64,000 bases of DNA, taken from positions 1,018,324 to 1,082,323 of the forward strand of contig NZ_KB849283.1 of assembly GCF_000368145.1 (NCBI RefSeq). Direction: 5' to 3'. The notes under the pieces are model-generated. The model worked only from the letters and a program-made list of their open reading frames with translations, did no database searches and was not told the DNA's origin. The translations under genes and the position numbers were made by a program. This DNA is from Acinetobacter guillouiae CIP 63.46. GTDB taxonomy: Bacteria > Pseudomonadota > Gammaproteobacteria > Pseudomonadales > Moraxellaceae. Positions 39,208-47,953 of this stretch are shown here, piece by piece. Position 1 is the first letter of the stretch. Each line of letters starts with the position of its first letter.

Positions 39208-41424
39208 ATGAAGGAACATCAAAGCAAACATGCATTAGCAATTGCAATTCGAACTGCACTTTGGGGCGGATCTATTTGTTTAATACATGGAACTGTATTT
39301 GCAGCACCGAACCCATCTGATGACCAAGAACAAAATTCTACTCAGCTTCCTACCATCACTGTATCTGCCAATAATACCAATAGCCTTACAACCGAAGGCT
39401 CTGGTTTATATACTGCTAAAGCCACCACAGCATCAACAGGCTTGGCACTCAGCCTAAAAGAAACACCGCAATCGGTTAGTGTGATGACCCACCAAAGAAT
39501 GCAAGATCAAAATCTTACACAACTGACCGATGTTGCAAACCAAGTTGCAGGATTAACAGTTAGCCAGTCTGGAAATGTAGGTTCTGATTCTTCACCAATT
39601 TACTCACGCGGTAAAAGTGTAGATAGCTATTTACTTGATGGTGTAAAACTCCTAAGTACCTACTCTTCTATTTTTCAAAGCCAAGACACTACGCTTTTCG
39701 ATAGAATTGAAGTGGTACGAGGAGCGACAGGTTTAATGACTGGTGCGGGTTCCGCCAGCGCTAGTATTAATATGGTTCGGAAAAAACCATTACAAGATTT
39801 TAAAGCATCAATCAGTACAGATCTTAGCTCATGGGATTCATACCGTTTCGATGGCGATATCTCAACACCTCTTAATCAATCGGGTACGCTTCGTGGACGT
39901 GCTGTAGTTGCTTATCAGAACTCGGACTCATACATAGATCGCTTCAATGAAGAACGCAAAGTGGCCTATGCTGTTGTTGACACTGATTTATCAGATAAAA
40001 CTCAAGCAAGTCTAGGCTTAAGTTATCAACAAATTTATATTACTGGACAAGCTCGTGGCGGTTTGCCTGCTTTTTATAGCGATGGGACACGAACAAACTG
40101 GTCCCGATCAGATTCAGCAGCACCCAGTTGGTCTTACTCAGATCGAACAACCACTTCACTCTTTGCCGATGTCAATCATCAGTTTAATGATAACTGGAAA
40201 TTAAAGGCTTCATTAGCACGTATCATTACGGACTCAGATGAATTAGTTGGCTATGCAAGTGGTGGAACACCCAATAAAGAAACTGGTAGTGGGGTTTCGA
40301 TTTATTCTACTCACTGGGCTTATAAACCAATTCAAGACTTGTTTAATGTCAGCTTAAACGGCTCATTTGATTTATTGAATCAAACCCATGATGTGATCTT
40401 TGGTTCAACATTAACCAGAAGTGAAAATAGCCAGCCGTACTTTACCAATTGGTGGATTGATGGTTGGAGTGGAAATATTGATAATATATATAAATGGGAT
40501 GGAAATACGCCTGCACGTCCAAATAATCCTGCCGTAGGATGGACCAAAGAAAATAATACAAGTTCATCATTTTATACGGCAGCTCGGTTCAAATTAAGTG
40601 ATGATTTAGCACTGTTGCTCGGATCACGTTTAGAAAATTGGAAGTTAAAAAAAGAAAATAATGACTATAAAGAAAATAAAATTACAGTCACAACCCGTAA
40701 AGAAGAAAATAAACTGATCCCTTATCTTGGCTTAGTTTATGATCTCACCCCTAATTGGTCTGCTTATGCGAGTTATACAAATATATTTTCTCCACAAGAT
40801 CTAAAAACAAGAGCTGGGGATTATATAGACCCATTAGAGGGAAATAGCACAGAACTTGGAATCAAGGGCGCTTTTTTTGATAATCAACTTAATCTAAGTG
40901 CTGCAATTTATGAAAATAAAGAAGATAATTTTGCGGTCGCGATTCCTGAACAGCCTGATAACTCACATTTAGCACCTGATGGATCTCAAGCATATACAGC
41001 AGAATCTGGAACCAAGAGTCGCGGTATTGAATTAGAAGCCACAGGAAAACTCACAGATGCTTGGCAAATCTCCTCAAGCTTTGCCCGTAATTTAAGCCGA
41101 GATCGTAATGGTAAGCTCTTAAACCCTAATATTCCAAGTAATACTGCCAAACTTTATACAACCTATAAACTTCCTTATCTTAATGAAGCAATAACCGTTG
41201 GCGGAGGCATACGTTGGCAAAGTGAAATTCAATCAGCAGATCAGAAATTTACCCAGAGTGAATACAGTGTTGTTGATTTAATGGCACATTATAAAATAAA
41301 CAATAAATTAACAGCCAATCTCAATATAAATAATCTTTTTGATAAAAAGTATTATTTAACAACAGGCAATAGCTACTACGGTGCACCAACTAATTTTAGA
41401 GTGGGGTTAAAATACGATTGGTAA
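39208..41424 (+). CDS. TonB-dependent siderophore receptor (FhuE/FpvA-like, no signalling domain)
   Basis: 738 aa. Signal peptide ends near VFA-APN. A TonB box-like LPTITVSA is followed by the plug (about 75-200: LKETPQSVSVMTHQRMQDQNL, RGKSVDSYLLDGVKL, FDRIEVVRGATGLMTGAGSASASINMVRKKP) and a 22-strand barrel ending LFDKKYYLTTGNSYYGAPTNFRVGLKYDW, with the terminal aromatic. The plug resembles FhuE/FpvA-type ferric hydroxamate or pyoverdine receptors. There is no N-terminal STN signalling domain, so the receptor itself cannot relay a signal to the sigma factor in the FecA manner. Confidence 0.9.
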   Translation: MKEHQSKHALAIAIRTALWGGSICLIHGTVFAAPNPSDDQEQNSTQLPTITVSANNTNSLTTEGSGLYTAKATTASTGLALSLKETPQSVSVMTHQRMQDQNLTQLTDVANQVAGLTVSQSGNVGSDSSPIYSRGKSVDSYLLDGVKLLSTYSSIFQSQDTTLFDRIEVVRGATGLMTGAGSASASINMVRKKPLQDFKASISTDLSSWDSYRFDGDISTPLNQSGTLRGRAVVAYQNSDSYIDRFNEERKVAYAVVDTDLSDKTQASLGLSYQQIYITGQARGGLPAFYSDGTRTNWSRSDSAAPSWSYSDRTTTSLFADVNHQFNDNWKLKASLARIITDSDELVGYASGGTPNKETGSGVSIYSTHWAYKPIQDLFNVSLNGSFDLLNQTHDVIFGSTLTRSENSQPYFTNWWIDGWSGNIDNIYKWDGNTPARPNNPAVGWTKENNTSSSFYTAARFKLSDDLALLLGSRLENWKLKKENNDYKENKITVTTRKEENKLIPYLGLVYDLTPNWSAYASYTNIFSPQDLKTRAGDYIDPLEGNSTELGIKGAFFDNQLNLSAAIYENKEDNFAVAIPEQPDNSHLAPDGSQAYTAESGTKSRGIELEATGKLTDAWQISSSFARNLSRDRNGKLLNPNIPSNTAKLYTTYKLPYLNEAITVGGGIRWQSEIQSADQKFTQSEYSVVDLMAHYKINNKLTANLNINNLFDKKYYLTTGNSYYGAPTNFRVGLKYDW

Positions 41425-41488
41425 TTCTGAAACCTATTTATAATTAGCTAAACATTGATTTAGCTTAAAATAAACCAATGAGTTAGAT

Positions 41489-41523
41489 GTAGAGAAAGTT
41501 ACCGTTAAGGTGGCTTTCTCTAC
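41489..41523 (+). terminator. Hairpin after siderophore receptor
   Basis: Outer stem GTAGAGAAAG / CTTTCTCTAC with an imperfect inner ACC / GGT extension. The T run is weak. Confidence 0.5.
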
Positions 41524-41602
41524 AAATTCAAATATTATCAAGATAACTAAAATAAACGCCTCTGCTGGTCTAGCAGTAAATCTCATCTAGTTCTTCCGTT
41601 GA

Positions 41603-41870
41603 TTTTTAAGCTGCCTATATGGCAGTGAACTATATTAGGCGCAATTGTATTATGGTTATTATTTTCTAAGCTGCCTATATGGCAGTGAACCATTTGGTGC
41701 TATGGTTGACATGCATTTGGCTTTTCTAAGCTGCCTATATGGCAGTGAACTTGAAGAAGCGATTAAGAAGTTAAAAGTTTAATTTCTAAGCTGCCTATAT
41801 GGCAGTGAACCGCAACCTTGTACAAGAGGAAGCATATTTAAATTTCTAAGCTGCCTATATGGCAGTGAAC
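41603..41870 (-). CRISPR. Subtype I-F CRISPR array, five repeats and four spacers, no cas genes nearby
   Basis: 28-base repeats at 41603-41630, 41663-41690, 41723-41750, 41783-41810 and 41843-41870, exactly 60 bases apart, so all four spacers are 32 bases, the I-F length. Read on the minus strand the repeat starts GTTCACTGCC, has the palindrome CTGCC-ATATA-GGCAG and ends CTTAGAAA, the I-F type. Copies 2-5 are identical. The leftmost copy differs at 41606, as expected for the oldest, trailer-end repeat, so the leader is on the right. No cas gene occurs in the window. Confidence 0.95.
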
Positions 41871-42104
41871 AATAATTTTAAATCAAAAAACGCTCTGATA
41901 ACAGCAAGTTAAATATAAAAACCACAAAATACCCAAAGTTTTTAAAGCACATATAACCTATTGATTTTATTAAACTATAAAATGATCAAAAAATATTGGG
42001 GGAAATTTTGGTACGAATAGAAGAATACCTAAACCCTAAAAAATCATTGTTTTCACTATTTCATACACAGCATTCCATCCATCCAAATAAAAAATACATA
42101 GCAA
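41871..42104 (-). promoter_or_regulatory. Probable CRISPR leader
   Basis: AT-rich gene-free stretch on the leader side of the array. With the terminators at 42105-42169 it fills the 306 bases to the next gene. It contains runs such as TTTTATAGTTTAATAAAAT (minus strand) about 100 bases before the first repeat, of the kind that could bind IHF and drive transcription. Assigned by position and by repeat polarity, not by a known leader match. Confidence 0.5.
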
Positions 42105-42126
42105 AAAACCATCCGCAGATGGTTTT
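42105..42126 (-). terminator. Intrinsic terminator downstream of second TonB receptor
   Basis: Stem AAAACCATC / GATGGTTTT with a four-base loop and six T on the minus strand. It also shields the CRISPR leader from read-through. Confidence 0.75.
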
Positions 42127-42143
42127 CATAACGCATGATTTAT

Positions 42144-42169
42144 TACTGAAGTGAGTTTTCACTTCAGTA
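42144..42169 (-). terminator. Perfect hairpin just after second TonB receptor
   Basis: 11-bp stem TACTGAAGTGA / TCACTTCAGTA with a four-base loop, eight bases past the receptor stop. It has no T run, so it may stabilise the mRNA end or pair with the terminator beyond it. Confidence 0.5.
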
Positions 42170-42176
42170 TGATTGA

Positions 42177-44234
42177 TTAAAATTTAAAGGTTGCGCCTAC
42201 AAATACTTTTTGACGCTCAACGAAGTATGCGTCTGCACCATTTGACAATTTTTTATCAAGTAAATTAGTAAAGCCACCACGTACAGTGAGCTTATCATTC
42301 ACTTGATAATTGCTTGCTAGATTTACAATCGTATGTGGTTTTTGCATCGTAGGAGTAGCGCTTTTATCAGTTAAATATTGCTTACCTAAATATTGCGCAG
42401 ACAATTCTACATTGAGTGGATCTATCGGTTGCCAATTTAGGGCTGAATTTACCGTTAATTTTGAAGTGGTCAGTAAGGTTGCACCAGTATCTTCATTTTT
42501 TGCTTTTAAGAAATACGTTGCATTATTATTCCATTTTAGATTGTCTAAAACTGGGAAATTTACAACCATTTCTAGACCACGCGTTACTGCATTTTGAATA
42601 TTTTCATTTCGAGTAAACCAAATACCACCTTCGTGACCTAACGGCGAATAAGTGATTTTATTTTTAAAATCTGTATGGAAGAATGTCAAACCTAGGTCTG
42701 TACCAAAACCAGTATAATTTACACCAATTTCATAGTTTGTGCTTTCCTCAGGCTTAAGGTTTGGATTACCTGTCATAAAGCAGCTACCACCCGTATAGGT
42801 ATCTGGCTTTTGCTTACTGTCATACCAAATTTTACCTCTTAACCCATTGCAACCATTCCCACCAGATTCAGTTGCCCCACCAGGAGATGATTCTTTCACA
42901 GTTGGTGCACGGAAACCTTTTGCGATCCCCCCTTTAATCACAAGATCATCCATTGGACTATAAACTAAATAACCTCTTGGACTATGATGCTCACCATATT
43001 TATCATCATGATCTAAACGATTCCCTACTGTTAATGTCAAATTATCGAGCAGTGAAATATTGTCTTCAAGAAATAATGCCCAATTTTTATTATCCACCTT
43101 AGGGTCGGTATAGCTTTTCCCATCCCAACTGCCACCAGGTAGAGTACCAATCGTATCAGTATTGGTTAATTCTTGTTTTTTCCATTGACCGCCAACAGTT
43201 AAGACTTGCTTAAACATTAGCTCAAATGGCATGGTTAAGCTACCCTCAACAATCAATTCATTTGATTTACTCGTAACCTTATTAATACTTGAATCATAAT
43301 CATTGTAGTATGCGCTTAACTTAGATTTACCAATTGCCCACTCACCATCATGCGATACGCTAAATGAATTATGTTCTAATTTTTTAGCTCCCCAACTGGT
43401 CTCTTGTTCTGCACCTGTTTTGGCGTTAATTTGAGAACCTTTTTCATTCTTTTGGATACTGTGCCCTGCTTCAAAACTGAATGACTGTTTATCTGTTGGC
43501 TGATAGTGCAACATCGCATTGTAGTTTTGATCTTGAGAACCTGTGGTTCCGTTACCTGCTGAATATTTCTTATCTGCCTCTCGTTCAGTCATCCCTGCCG
43601 TCAAGCGTAAACCTAAGGTATCAGTTAATGGACCAGCAGCCATGACACCTGTTTGTAAAGAAGTGCCTAAATCAGACGAAGTTGTTGGCTGAGTATAATT
43701 TAAAGTGACATTACCGCCCCAAGCATTGGGAATCTTCTTAGTAATAATATTAATTACACCTCCCATGGCATCTGAACCATATAAGGAAGACATTGGACCA
43801 CGAACGACTTCAATTCTTTCAATCATATCGGGTGTAATCCAGTTTAAATCCTGACGACCTAAATCTGGACGATAACTTACATCTCTTGAAGACCCGATGC
43901 GTTTACCATCAACTAAAATCAGTGTGTAATTGTCTGGTAAACCACGCAATTTAATCTTAGAACCTTCCTTCGAAGGACTAATTCCACCTGTTACCCCAGG
44001 GACTTTACTTAATAACTCTCCAAGACTACCCACAGGTTGTTTTTCAATATCTTCGCTTGTAATAACACTAATACTTGCTGGTGCTTCTTTAACATCTACT
44101 GCCTGACTACTCGCAGTCACCACAATTGTTTTTAACTTTGTCGCATCTTCAGAAGTATCTTTTGCATATGCTGAAATTGACATTGCTGTGAGTATAGAGA
44201 TTGACAGCGTTTGAAATCTTAATTGTTTATTCAT
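42177..44234 (-). CDS. TonB-dependent receptor (FepA/CirA-like)
   Basis: 685 aa from the ATG at 44234; a TTG at 44246 is also in frame. Signal peptide cut near AYA-KDT. The TonB box region is LKTIVVTASS. The plug (about 45-165) has ITSEDIEKQPVGSLGELLSKVPGV, KIKLRGLPDNYTLILVDGKRIG and IERIEVVRGPMSSLYGSDAMGGVINIITKK, the catecholate/colicin receptor pattern. The barrel ends KVFVGATFKF. A C-C pair in GNGCNGLRG and GGSCFMTG lies in an external loop. Single gene with a strong Fur-box match upstream, so likely iron-regulated. Confidence 0.9.
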   Translation of the reverse strand: MNKQLRFQTLSISILTAMSISAYAKDTSEDATKLKTIVVTASSQAVDVKEAPASISVITSEDIEKQPVGSLGELLSKVPGVTGGISPSKEGSKIKLRGLPDNYTLILVDGKRIGSSRDVSYRPDLGRQDLNWITPDMIERIEVVRGPMSSLYGSDAMGGVINIITKKIPNAWGGNVTLNYTQPTTSSDLGTSLQTGVMAAGPLTDTLGLRLTAGMTEREADKKYSAGNGTTGSQDQNYNAMLHYQPTDKQSFSFEAGHSIQKNEKGSQINAKTGAEQETSWGAKKLEHNSFSVSHDGEWAIGKSKLSAYYNDYDSSINKVTSKSNELIVEGSLTMPFELMFKQVLTVGGQWKKQELTNTDTIGTLPGGSWDGKSYTDPKVDNKNWALFLEDNISLLDNLTLTVGNRLDHDDKYGEHHSPRGYLVYSPMDDLVIKGGIAKGFRAPTVKESSPGGATESGGNGCNGLRGKIWYDSKQKPDTYTGGSCFMTGNPNLKPEESTNYEIGVNYTGFGTDLGLTFFHTDFKNKITYSPLGHEGGIWFTRNENIQNAVTRGLEMVVNFPVLDNLKWNNNATYFLKAKNEDTGATLLTTSKLTVNSALNWQPIDPLNVELSAQYLGKQYLTDKSATPTMQKPHTIVNLASNYQVNDKLTVRGGFTNLLDKKLSNGADAYFVERQKVFVGATFKF

Positions 44235-44319
44235 GTTAATACGCAACTTAAATTACGGAGGAATTGTGAAAGAATTGTTGCGTATTGTATTTGAGCAAAA
44301 TCTCAAATGCAATTACTAA

Positions 44320-44334
44320 TAATAATAATTATCA
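44320..44334 (-). promoter_or_regulatory. Fur-box match upstream of second TonB receptor
   Basis: Minus strand TGATAATTATTATTA agrees with the 7-1-7 Fur motif at 14 of 15 positions. It lies 86 bases before the receptor ATG, a normal operator distance. Confidence 0.75.
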
Positions 44335-44499
44335 TTTATATATTTTTAACTTGAGGTAAATTTATGCAAATACACTTAATCTCAAATACATGAAAAGTAT
44401 TGTTTTTAAAGACCAAATTCAAGGAATAGTTTTATCAAAGTTGAATTCAAAAATTTATTTTTGGGTGCACTTTTTATAGCTTTCTTTTTCTACAAAAAA

Positions 44500-44536
44500 G
44501 AAAGCTTACAAGCCATCAAACTGCTTGTAAGCTTTC
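44500..44536. repeat. Perfect 14-bp inverted repeat
   Basis: Arms GAAAGCTTACAAGC and GCTTGTAAGCTTTC around a nine-base loop. There is no long T run on either side, so a classical terminator is uncertain. No gene ends close to it. Confidence 0.6.
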
Positions 44537-44747
44537 CTTTGCTTATTTTACTCACTATCATCAAGATCAAATTGGTCAGTTTTAAAGAATCAAATACATT
44601 AAAAATTTATAAATATCAAAATCTTCAATAATTAGTACAATGTTTTTGATCAATCTTACTCAATTTTTTCTGATTCAATAGAAATAAAACCCGCTTTTCC
44701 CCCTAAAAGCATAGTCCTATTTCTTGATAAAATAGTTAAATGAAATG

Positions 44748-44927
44748 TTACTTTTTCGGTAAAGTGGGTTTAGTCGCATAATCTACACCATGCTTTTCTA
44801 AATACTCACGAATCAGTTGGCGAACCACTTGTGAAGGCTTTAGATCCTGACGATTGCACAATTCCTCAAAAGCTTCCTTTTTGTTCGGGTCTATCAAAAT
44901 AGTTAATCTTGCTGTTTTATTTTCCAT
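44748..44927 (-). CDS. Small ribbon-helix-helix (CopG/Arc-type) protein
   Basis: 59 aa. It has the RHH order: beta strand NKTARLTILID, helix 1 PNKKEAFEELCNRQ, the turn DLKPSQVV and helix 2 RQLIREYLEKH. Such proteins are dimeric DNA-binding repressors, often of toxin-antitoxin or plasmid genes; no partner toxin is adjacent here. The frame was read directly from the bases between ATG (44925-44927) and TAA. Confidence 0.75.
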   Translation of the reverse strand: MENKTARLTILIDPNKKEAFEELCNRQDLKPSQVVRQLIREYLEKHGVDYATKPTLPKK

Positions 44928-45188
44928 ATCCCCAATCTCTTAATTTATTTAGAAATAGAATTCTAATAACATTTATGAGTTTTTCAATGATATTTTTTTA
45001 TTTTATAGTATTCATATTTATAACTTTACATTCATAGACTTAAGTCGACTATTTCACTCAAGTTTCAATATCTTTAGATAACCTATATTCGGGCTGTATT
45101 TATATGCTAAATATACTTTCTATTTTTGAGTATTGATGATTTAAAATGGCTATTACACCTTATCCAATATAATAGCCAATCGATGTTT

Positions 45189-45545
45189 TTAGGAAAAATC
45201 TAACTCTTTTTCAAAAATTCGAAGTTCATGTCTTGCCATCGCTAAGTTCGATTTTTGGCGATCCAATACCAGATATAAAAATAAATCGCTATTCTTTTCA
45301 AGTGGACGTAATAAATGATACTGCTTCCCGAGTGTGATCAAAACATCATCAATCGTATCTTTCAAATCTAGTGCTTTTGCTGTTTTAATTTTTGCTCTTA
45401 AAACTTCCGTATTTCCAGCAGCAGCTAGTTCTAAATCGATCCCCGTTCCTTGAGCGGCAAGTGATAATCCACTTGTATAGTCTACAAGTGCTGCTGCTGT
45501 GAAGCCATCAATTTCAGCCAATGGATTTAAGTCAATTTTAGCCAT
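45189..45545 (-). CDS. Roadblock/LC7-like domain protein
   Basis: 118 aa. The pattern IDGFTAAALVDYTSGLSLAAQG, then the helical AAAGNTEVLRAKIKTAKALDL, then IDDVLITLGKQYHLLRPL and LFLYLVLDRQKSNLAMARHELR follows the Roadblock fold seen in MglB-type GTPase partners. There is no Ras-like GTPase gene near it, so its partner is unknown. Cytoplasmic. Recognition is by pattern; moderate certainty. Confidence 0.65.
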   Translation of the reverse strand: MAKIDLNPLAEIDGFTAAALVDYTSGLSLAAQGTGIDLELAAAGNTEVLRAKIKTAKALDLKDTIDDVLITLGKQYHLLRPLEKNSDLFLYLVLDRQKSNLAMARHELRIFEKELDFS

Positions 45546-45962
45546 TATTTTTTACCCCTTTTATTCAATATAAGATGATTTATATAGATTTATAACACTA
45601 TATAACAACATAAAAATATCATAAAATGATAATAAAATATTATCTTATTATAATAATATGTGATTTTTTTAATGTTTTTCAGCACCTTGACACACAAAAG
45701 CCCTCCAATGAGGGCTCTATCAAGCTTTTGAACTTTTTAGCTCAGTGCTTACATCACTATAGTAAAATTAGATCTTCTTCTTTTAGCAACTTTTATAATT
45801 TTTGTTTGTTTTGTTTTTCATAGGCAAATAGTAGATAAGAAATCTGTAAAAATAATTACAGTTCAAAAATATCCAATTAATTTTTAAATCCAACACCATG
45901 ATTGCATAGCATTTTTTGACAATAAAAATTAGCCAAAAGTACTCTTGGTTAAAACCACAAAA
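45546..45962. other. Intergenic region
   Basis: About 417 very AT-rich bases. It holds one hairpin (45699-45716, stem AGCCCTC / GAGGGCT) followed by TTTTG on the minus strand, a possible terminator for the small gene at 45963. Otherwise I see nothing. Confidence 0.5.
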
Positions 45963-46133
45963 TTAGTCGTCATTCTGCTTGAATGATATTTTCATTTGTT
46001 TAAAAATCAAGCCCGATGCGATAAAACCAAGGCATCCAATAACGATAAACTCAACAATAGCTTCCGTTAAACCTAGAACAAAAAAAACTATGGATAAGAC
46101 TACCGATACAGTAAAAACGATCTTCGCAAACAT
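45963..46133 (-). CDS. Small membrane protein, 56 aa
   Basis: Two hydrophobic segments (IVFTVSVVLSIVFFVLGL and AIVEFIVIGCLGFIASGLIF) with a charged C-terminal tail (KQMKISFKQNDD), so a small inner-membrane hairpin. The ribosome site is weak, but composition is protein-like and a terminator candidate lies downstream at 45699. Unknown family. Confidence 0.5.
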   Translation of the reverse strand: MFAKIVFTVSVVLSIVFFVLGLTEAIVEFIVIGCLGFIASGLIFKQMKISFKQNDD

Positions 46134-46676
46134 TAGAATTAAGCCACTTTAAAGATCAATGTAAATTTAACTATAAAATCATAGTATATAAGTTTTATGA
46201 AATTAAATAAGTAACGATAAATTTCTGTGTAATCGTGACTGCACTAAGCTCAATGATTATCTATGTTTTGGATTTGTAGTCTTGTTTTAATCCACTTTAT
46301 TTTTATAGCGTTAGATGAAAAATCCTATTTTTAGAAAAATCTGAACAAATTATCAATCTATTAAATTTAGTTGTCCATCCGTTATTTTTAAATTAAATGA
46401 AGTTAAGAATTTAGCAGTTCTGTTCTTTTGGAGATAGAATTCCTAGGTTTATATTTATCAACTGCGATACAAACATTATGCTCAAGCTGAAGATATGCCA
46501 AAGTTAAGATACGATATCGGCAATAGCTGCAGAATCAAGATAAAAACCCTATTGTATTTTTAATAATTTAGATTCACTTTTCATGTGAATCAATATTAAT
46601 GATCAGGGAATTGTTGATCTTGTCATGATAAAATCATTTTTTAAAGTAATTCAAAAATCGTTTGGAAGAATTTTTC
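46134..46676. other. Intergenic region
   Basis: About 540 bases without a clear gene. A short frame at about 46450-46560 encodes YQLRYKHYAQAEDMPKLRYD and more, which looks protein-like but has no start or site; it may be a decayed gene. The last 60 bases must hold the promoter of the lipoprotein at 46677. Confidence 0.4.
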
Positions 46677-47228
46677 ATGAAACTTATAGTAATTTTATCT
46701 ACCTTTACGGTTTTACTTTCCGGCTGTGCTGCAATGAGTGTTGAACAATGTAAAACTGCAAATTGGTTTAACGTTGGCGAAAAAGATGGCGCTGCTGGAA
46801 ATAAATCCCACTTAGATAAATACTATTCCTCCTGTAAAAAAGCCAATATTATTCCTAGTCAAAATCTTTATGAAATGGGTTATCTAAAAGGGTTAGGGGC
46901 TTACTGTCAACCTGAAAATATTTTTTATGAAGCTTTAGAAGGTCGCGGTAATTTTCGAGTTTGTCCTGCAGAGAAACGTGAATCCTTACGTCATTATTAT
47001 CAAGTCGCCAATAACTTTTATCATGCGAATTCAGAATTTAATACCTCACAAAACAACCTAGATTACTATCTTGGAAAGTTAGATAGTAAAGACCTCTCTA
47101 CCAAAGATCGTGATGACTATAAAAAGAAATTATCTGACCTCCGAAGCAATAGCAGTCAAGTACGCTCACGTTATCAAGATGCACTTCGGAATCTAGAACG
47201 TTTTAAAGCTGAGCATGATCTCTATTAG
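46677..47228 (+). CDS. DUF2799 family lipoprotein
   Basis: 183 aa from the ATG at 46677 (behind GGAAG); an in-frame ATG at 46662 is less likely. Lipobox LLSGCAAMS. The family signature CKTANWFNVGEKDGAAGNK is near the N-terminus, followed by repeated Y(x)xGYLKGLGAYC and a Cys pair. The C-terminal third is a charged coiled coil (LDSKDLSTKDRDDYKKKLSDL). Periplasm-facing and of unknown role. Confidence 0.75.
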   Translation: MKLIVILSTFTVLLSGCAAMSVEQCKTANWFNVGEKDGAAGNKSHLDKYYSSCKKANIIPSQNLYEMGYLKGLGAYCQPENIFYEALEGRGNFRVCPAEKRESLRHYYQVANNFYHANSEFNTSQNNLDYYLGKLDSKDLSTKDRDDYKKKLSDLRSNSSQVRSRYQDALRNLERFKAEHDLY

Positions 47229-47301
47229 TTTTAAACAAAGTCACAGAGATCTACTCAGTAATGATTTCGAACGTCGCTTGGAATAAATCATTCGAATAAA
47301 A

Positions 47302-47325
47302 AAGCCTCACATCACTGTGAGGCTT
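47302..47325 (-). terminator. Intrinsic terminator
   Basis: Stem AAGCCTCAC / GTGAGGCTT with a six-base loop, followed by TTTTTTATT on the minus strand. It sits between two convergent genes (lipoprotein at 46677, secreted protein at 47464). Confidence 0.8.
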
Positions 47326-47463
47326 CCCCTTAATTTTTGCGCTGATTAAGGATTATTGTATGTTTATTCACTATAATGAATTAACAATCACAGTTTTACT
47401 AAATAACGTGAAATGTGTCAATTTTAAAACATGAAACAACCATATTTTTTCAACTATTCACCA

Positions 47464-47886
47464 TCATTCAATGATACAGACTTGTTTTCTTAATGGACTA
47501 TCATCTGCAAGATCGTCATTAGATGAACCAATACCATGTGTAATGCCATTTTCATCATAAAATGACAAAAATGTATAAGTTTTATTTTTATCACAGTCTA
47601 CATAATTGATCATTTTCATATATTTAAAAGAATTATCCTGCCTATCCTTAGCGACTCTTAGCATAACTGCTTTATATCTAGGCTGGTCCAATTTTGGCTC
47701 TCTTTTTACAAGAAAAAGCGACTTTTTTATTTTAGATGTATGCTTATCATCTAGCTCTTTTTTAAACTTTTTAATATCTAATTTTTCTTCAAGAAAAGTC
47801 GGTTTTATTGGATCAGCAAAGCTAAATTTCGAATTCAATAAAAGAAATGCCAAGAGAATTTTTTTTATCATTGATTTGAATGTCAT
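47464..47886 (-). CDS. Small secreted protein, unknown
   Basis: 140 aa. The signal peptide ends near SFA-DPI. The mature part has two Cys (VDCDKNKTY and QVCIIE) that could pair. The Lys-rich front, the RVAKDRQDNSFKYMKMINYVDC stretch and the small size are reminiscent of the surface-adhesin protein E-like domain proteins of Acinetobacter, but I cannot confirm that. Confidence 0.55.
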   Translation of the reverse strand: MTFKSMIKKILLAFLLLNSKFSFADPIKPTFLEEKLDIKKFKKELDDKHTSKIKKSLFLVKREPKLDQPRYKAVMLRVAKDRQDNSFKYMKMINYVDCDKNKTYTFLSFYDENGITHGIGSSNDDLADDSPLRKQVCIIE

Positions 47887-47953
47887 CTACAAAAAAAGTT
47901 CAATCATATAAATTAAAGCCCCAACTTTTGATGGGTGCACTCGCCAAGTAATT

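Larger units (their letters stand above)
44247..44747. other. Intergenic region with Fur box and long hairpin
   Basis: About 500 bases. It holds the Fur box at 44320-44334 and a perfect 14-bp hairpin at 44500-44536, both listed separately. An unstarted open frame crosses the hairpin (about 44420-44630) but lacks a start codon and site, so I do not call it. Confidence 0.5.

Noticed and set aside
44420-44630. Open plus-strand frame with hydrophobic stretches across the 14-bp hairpin
   Set aside because: No start codon in a usable place and no ribosome site; the hairpin explains the region better.
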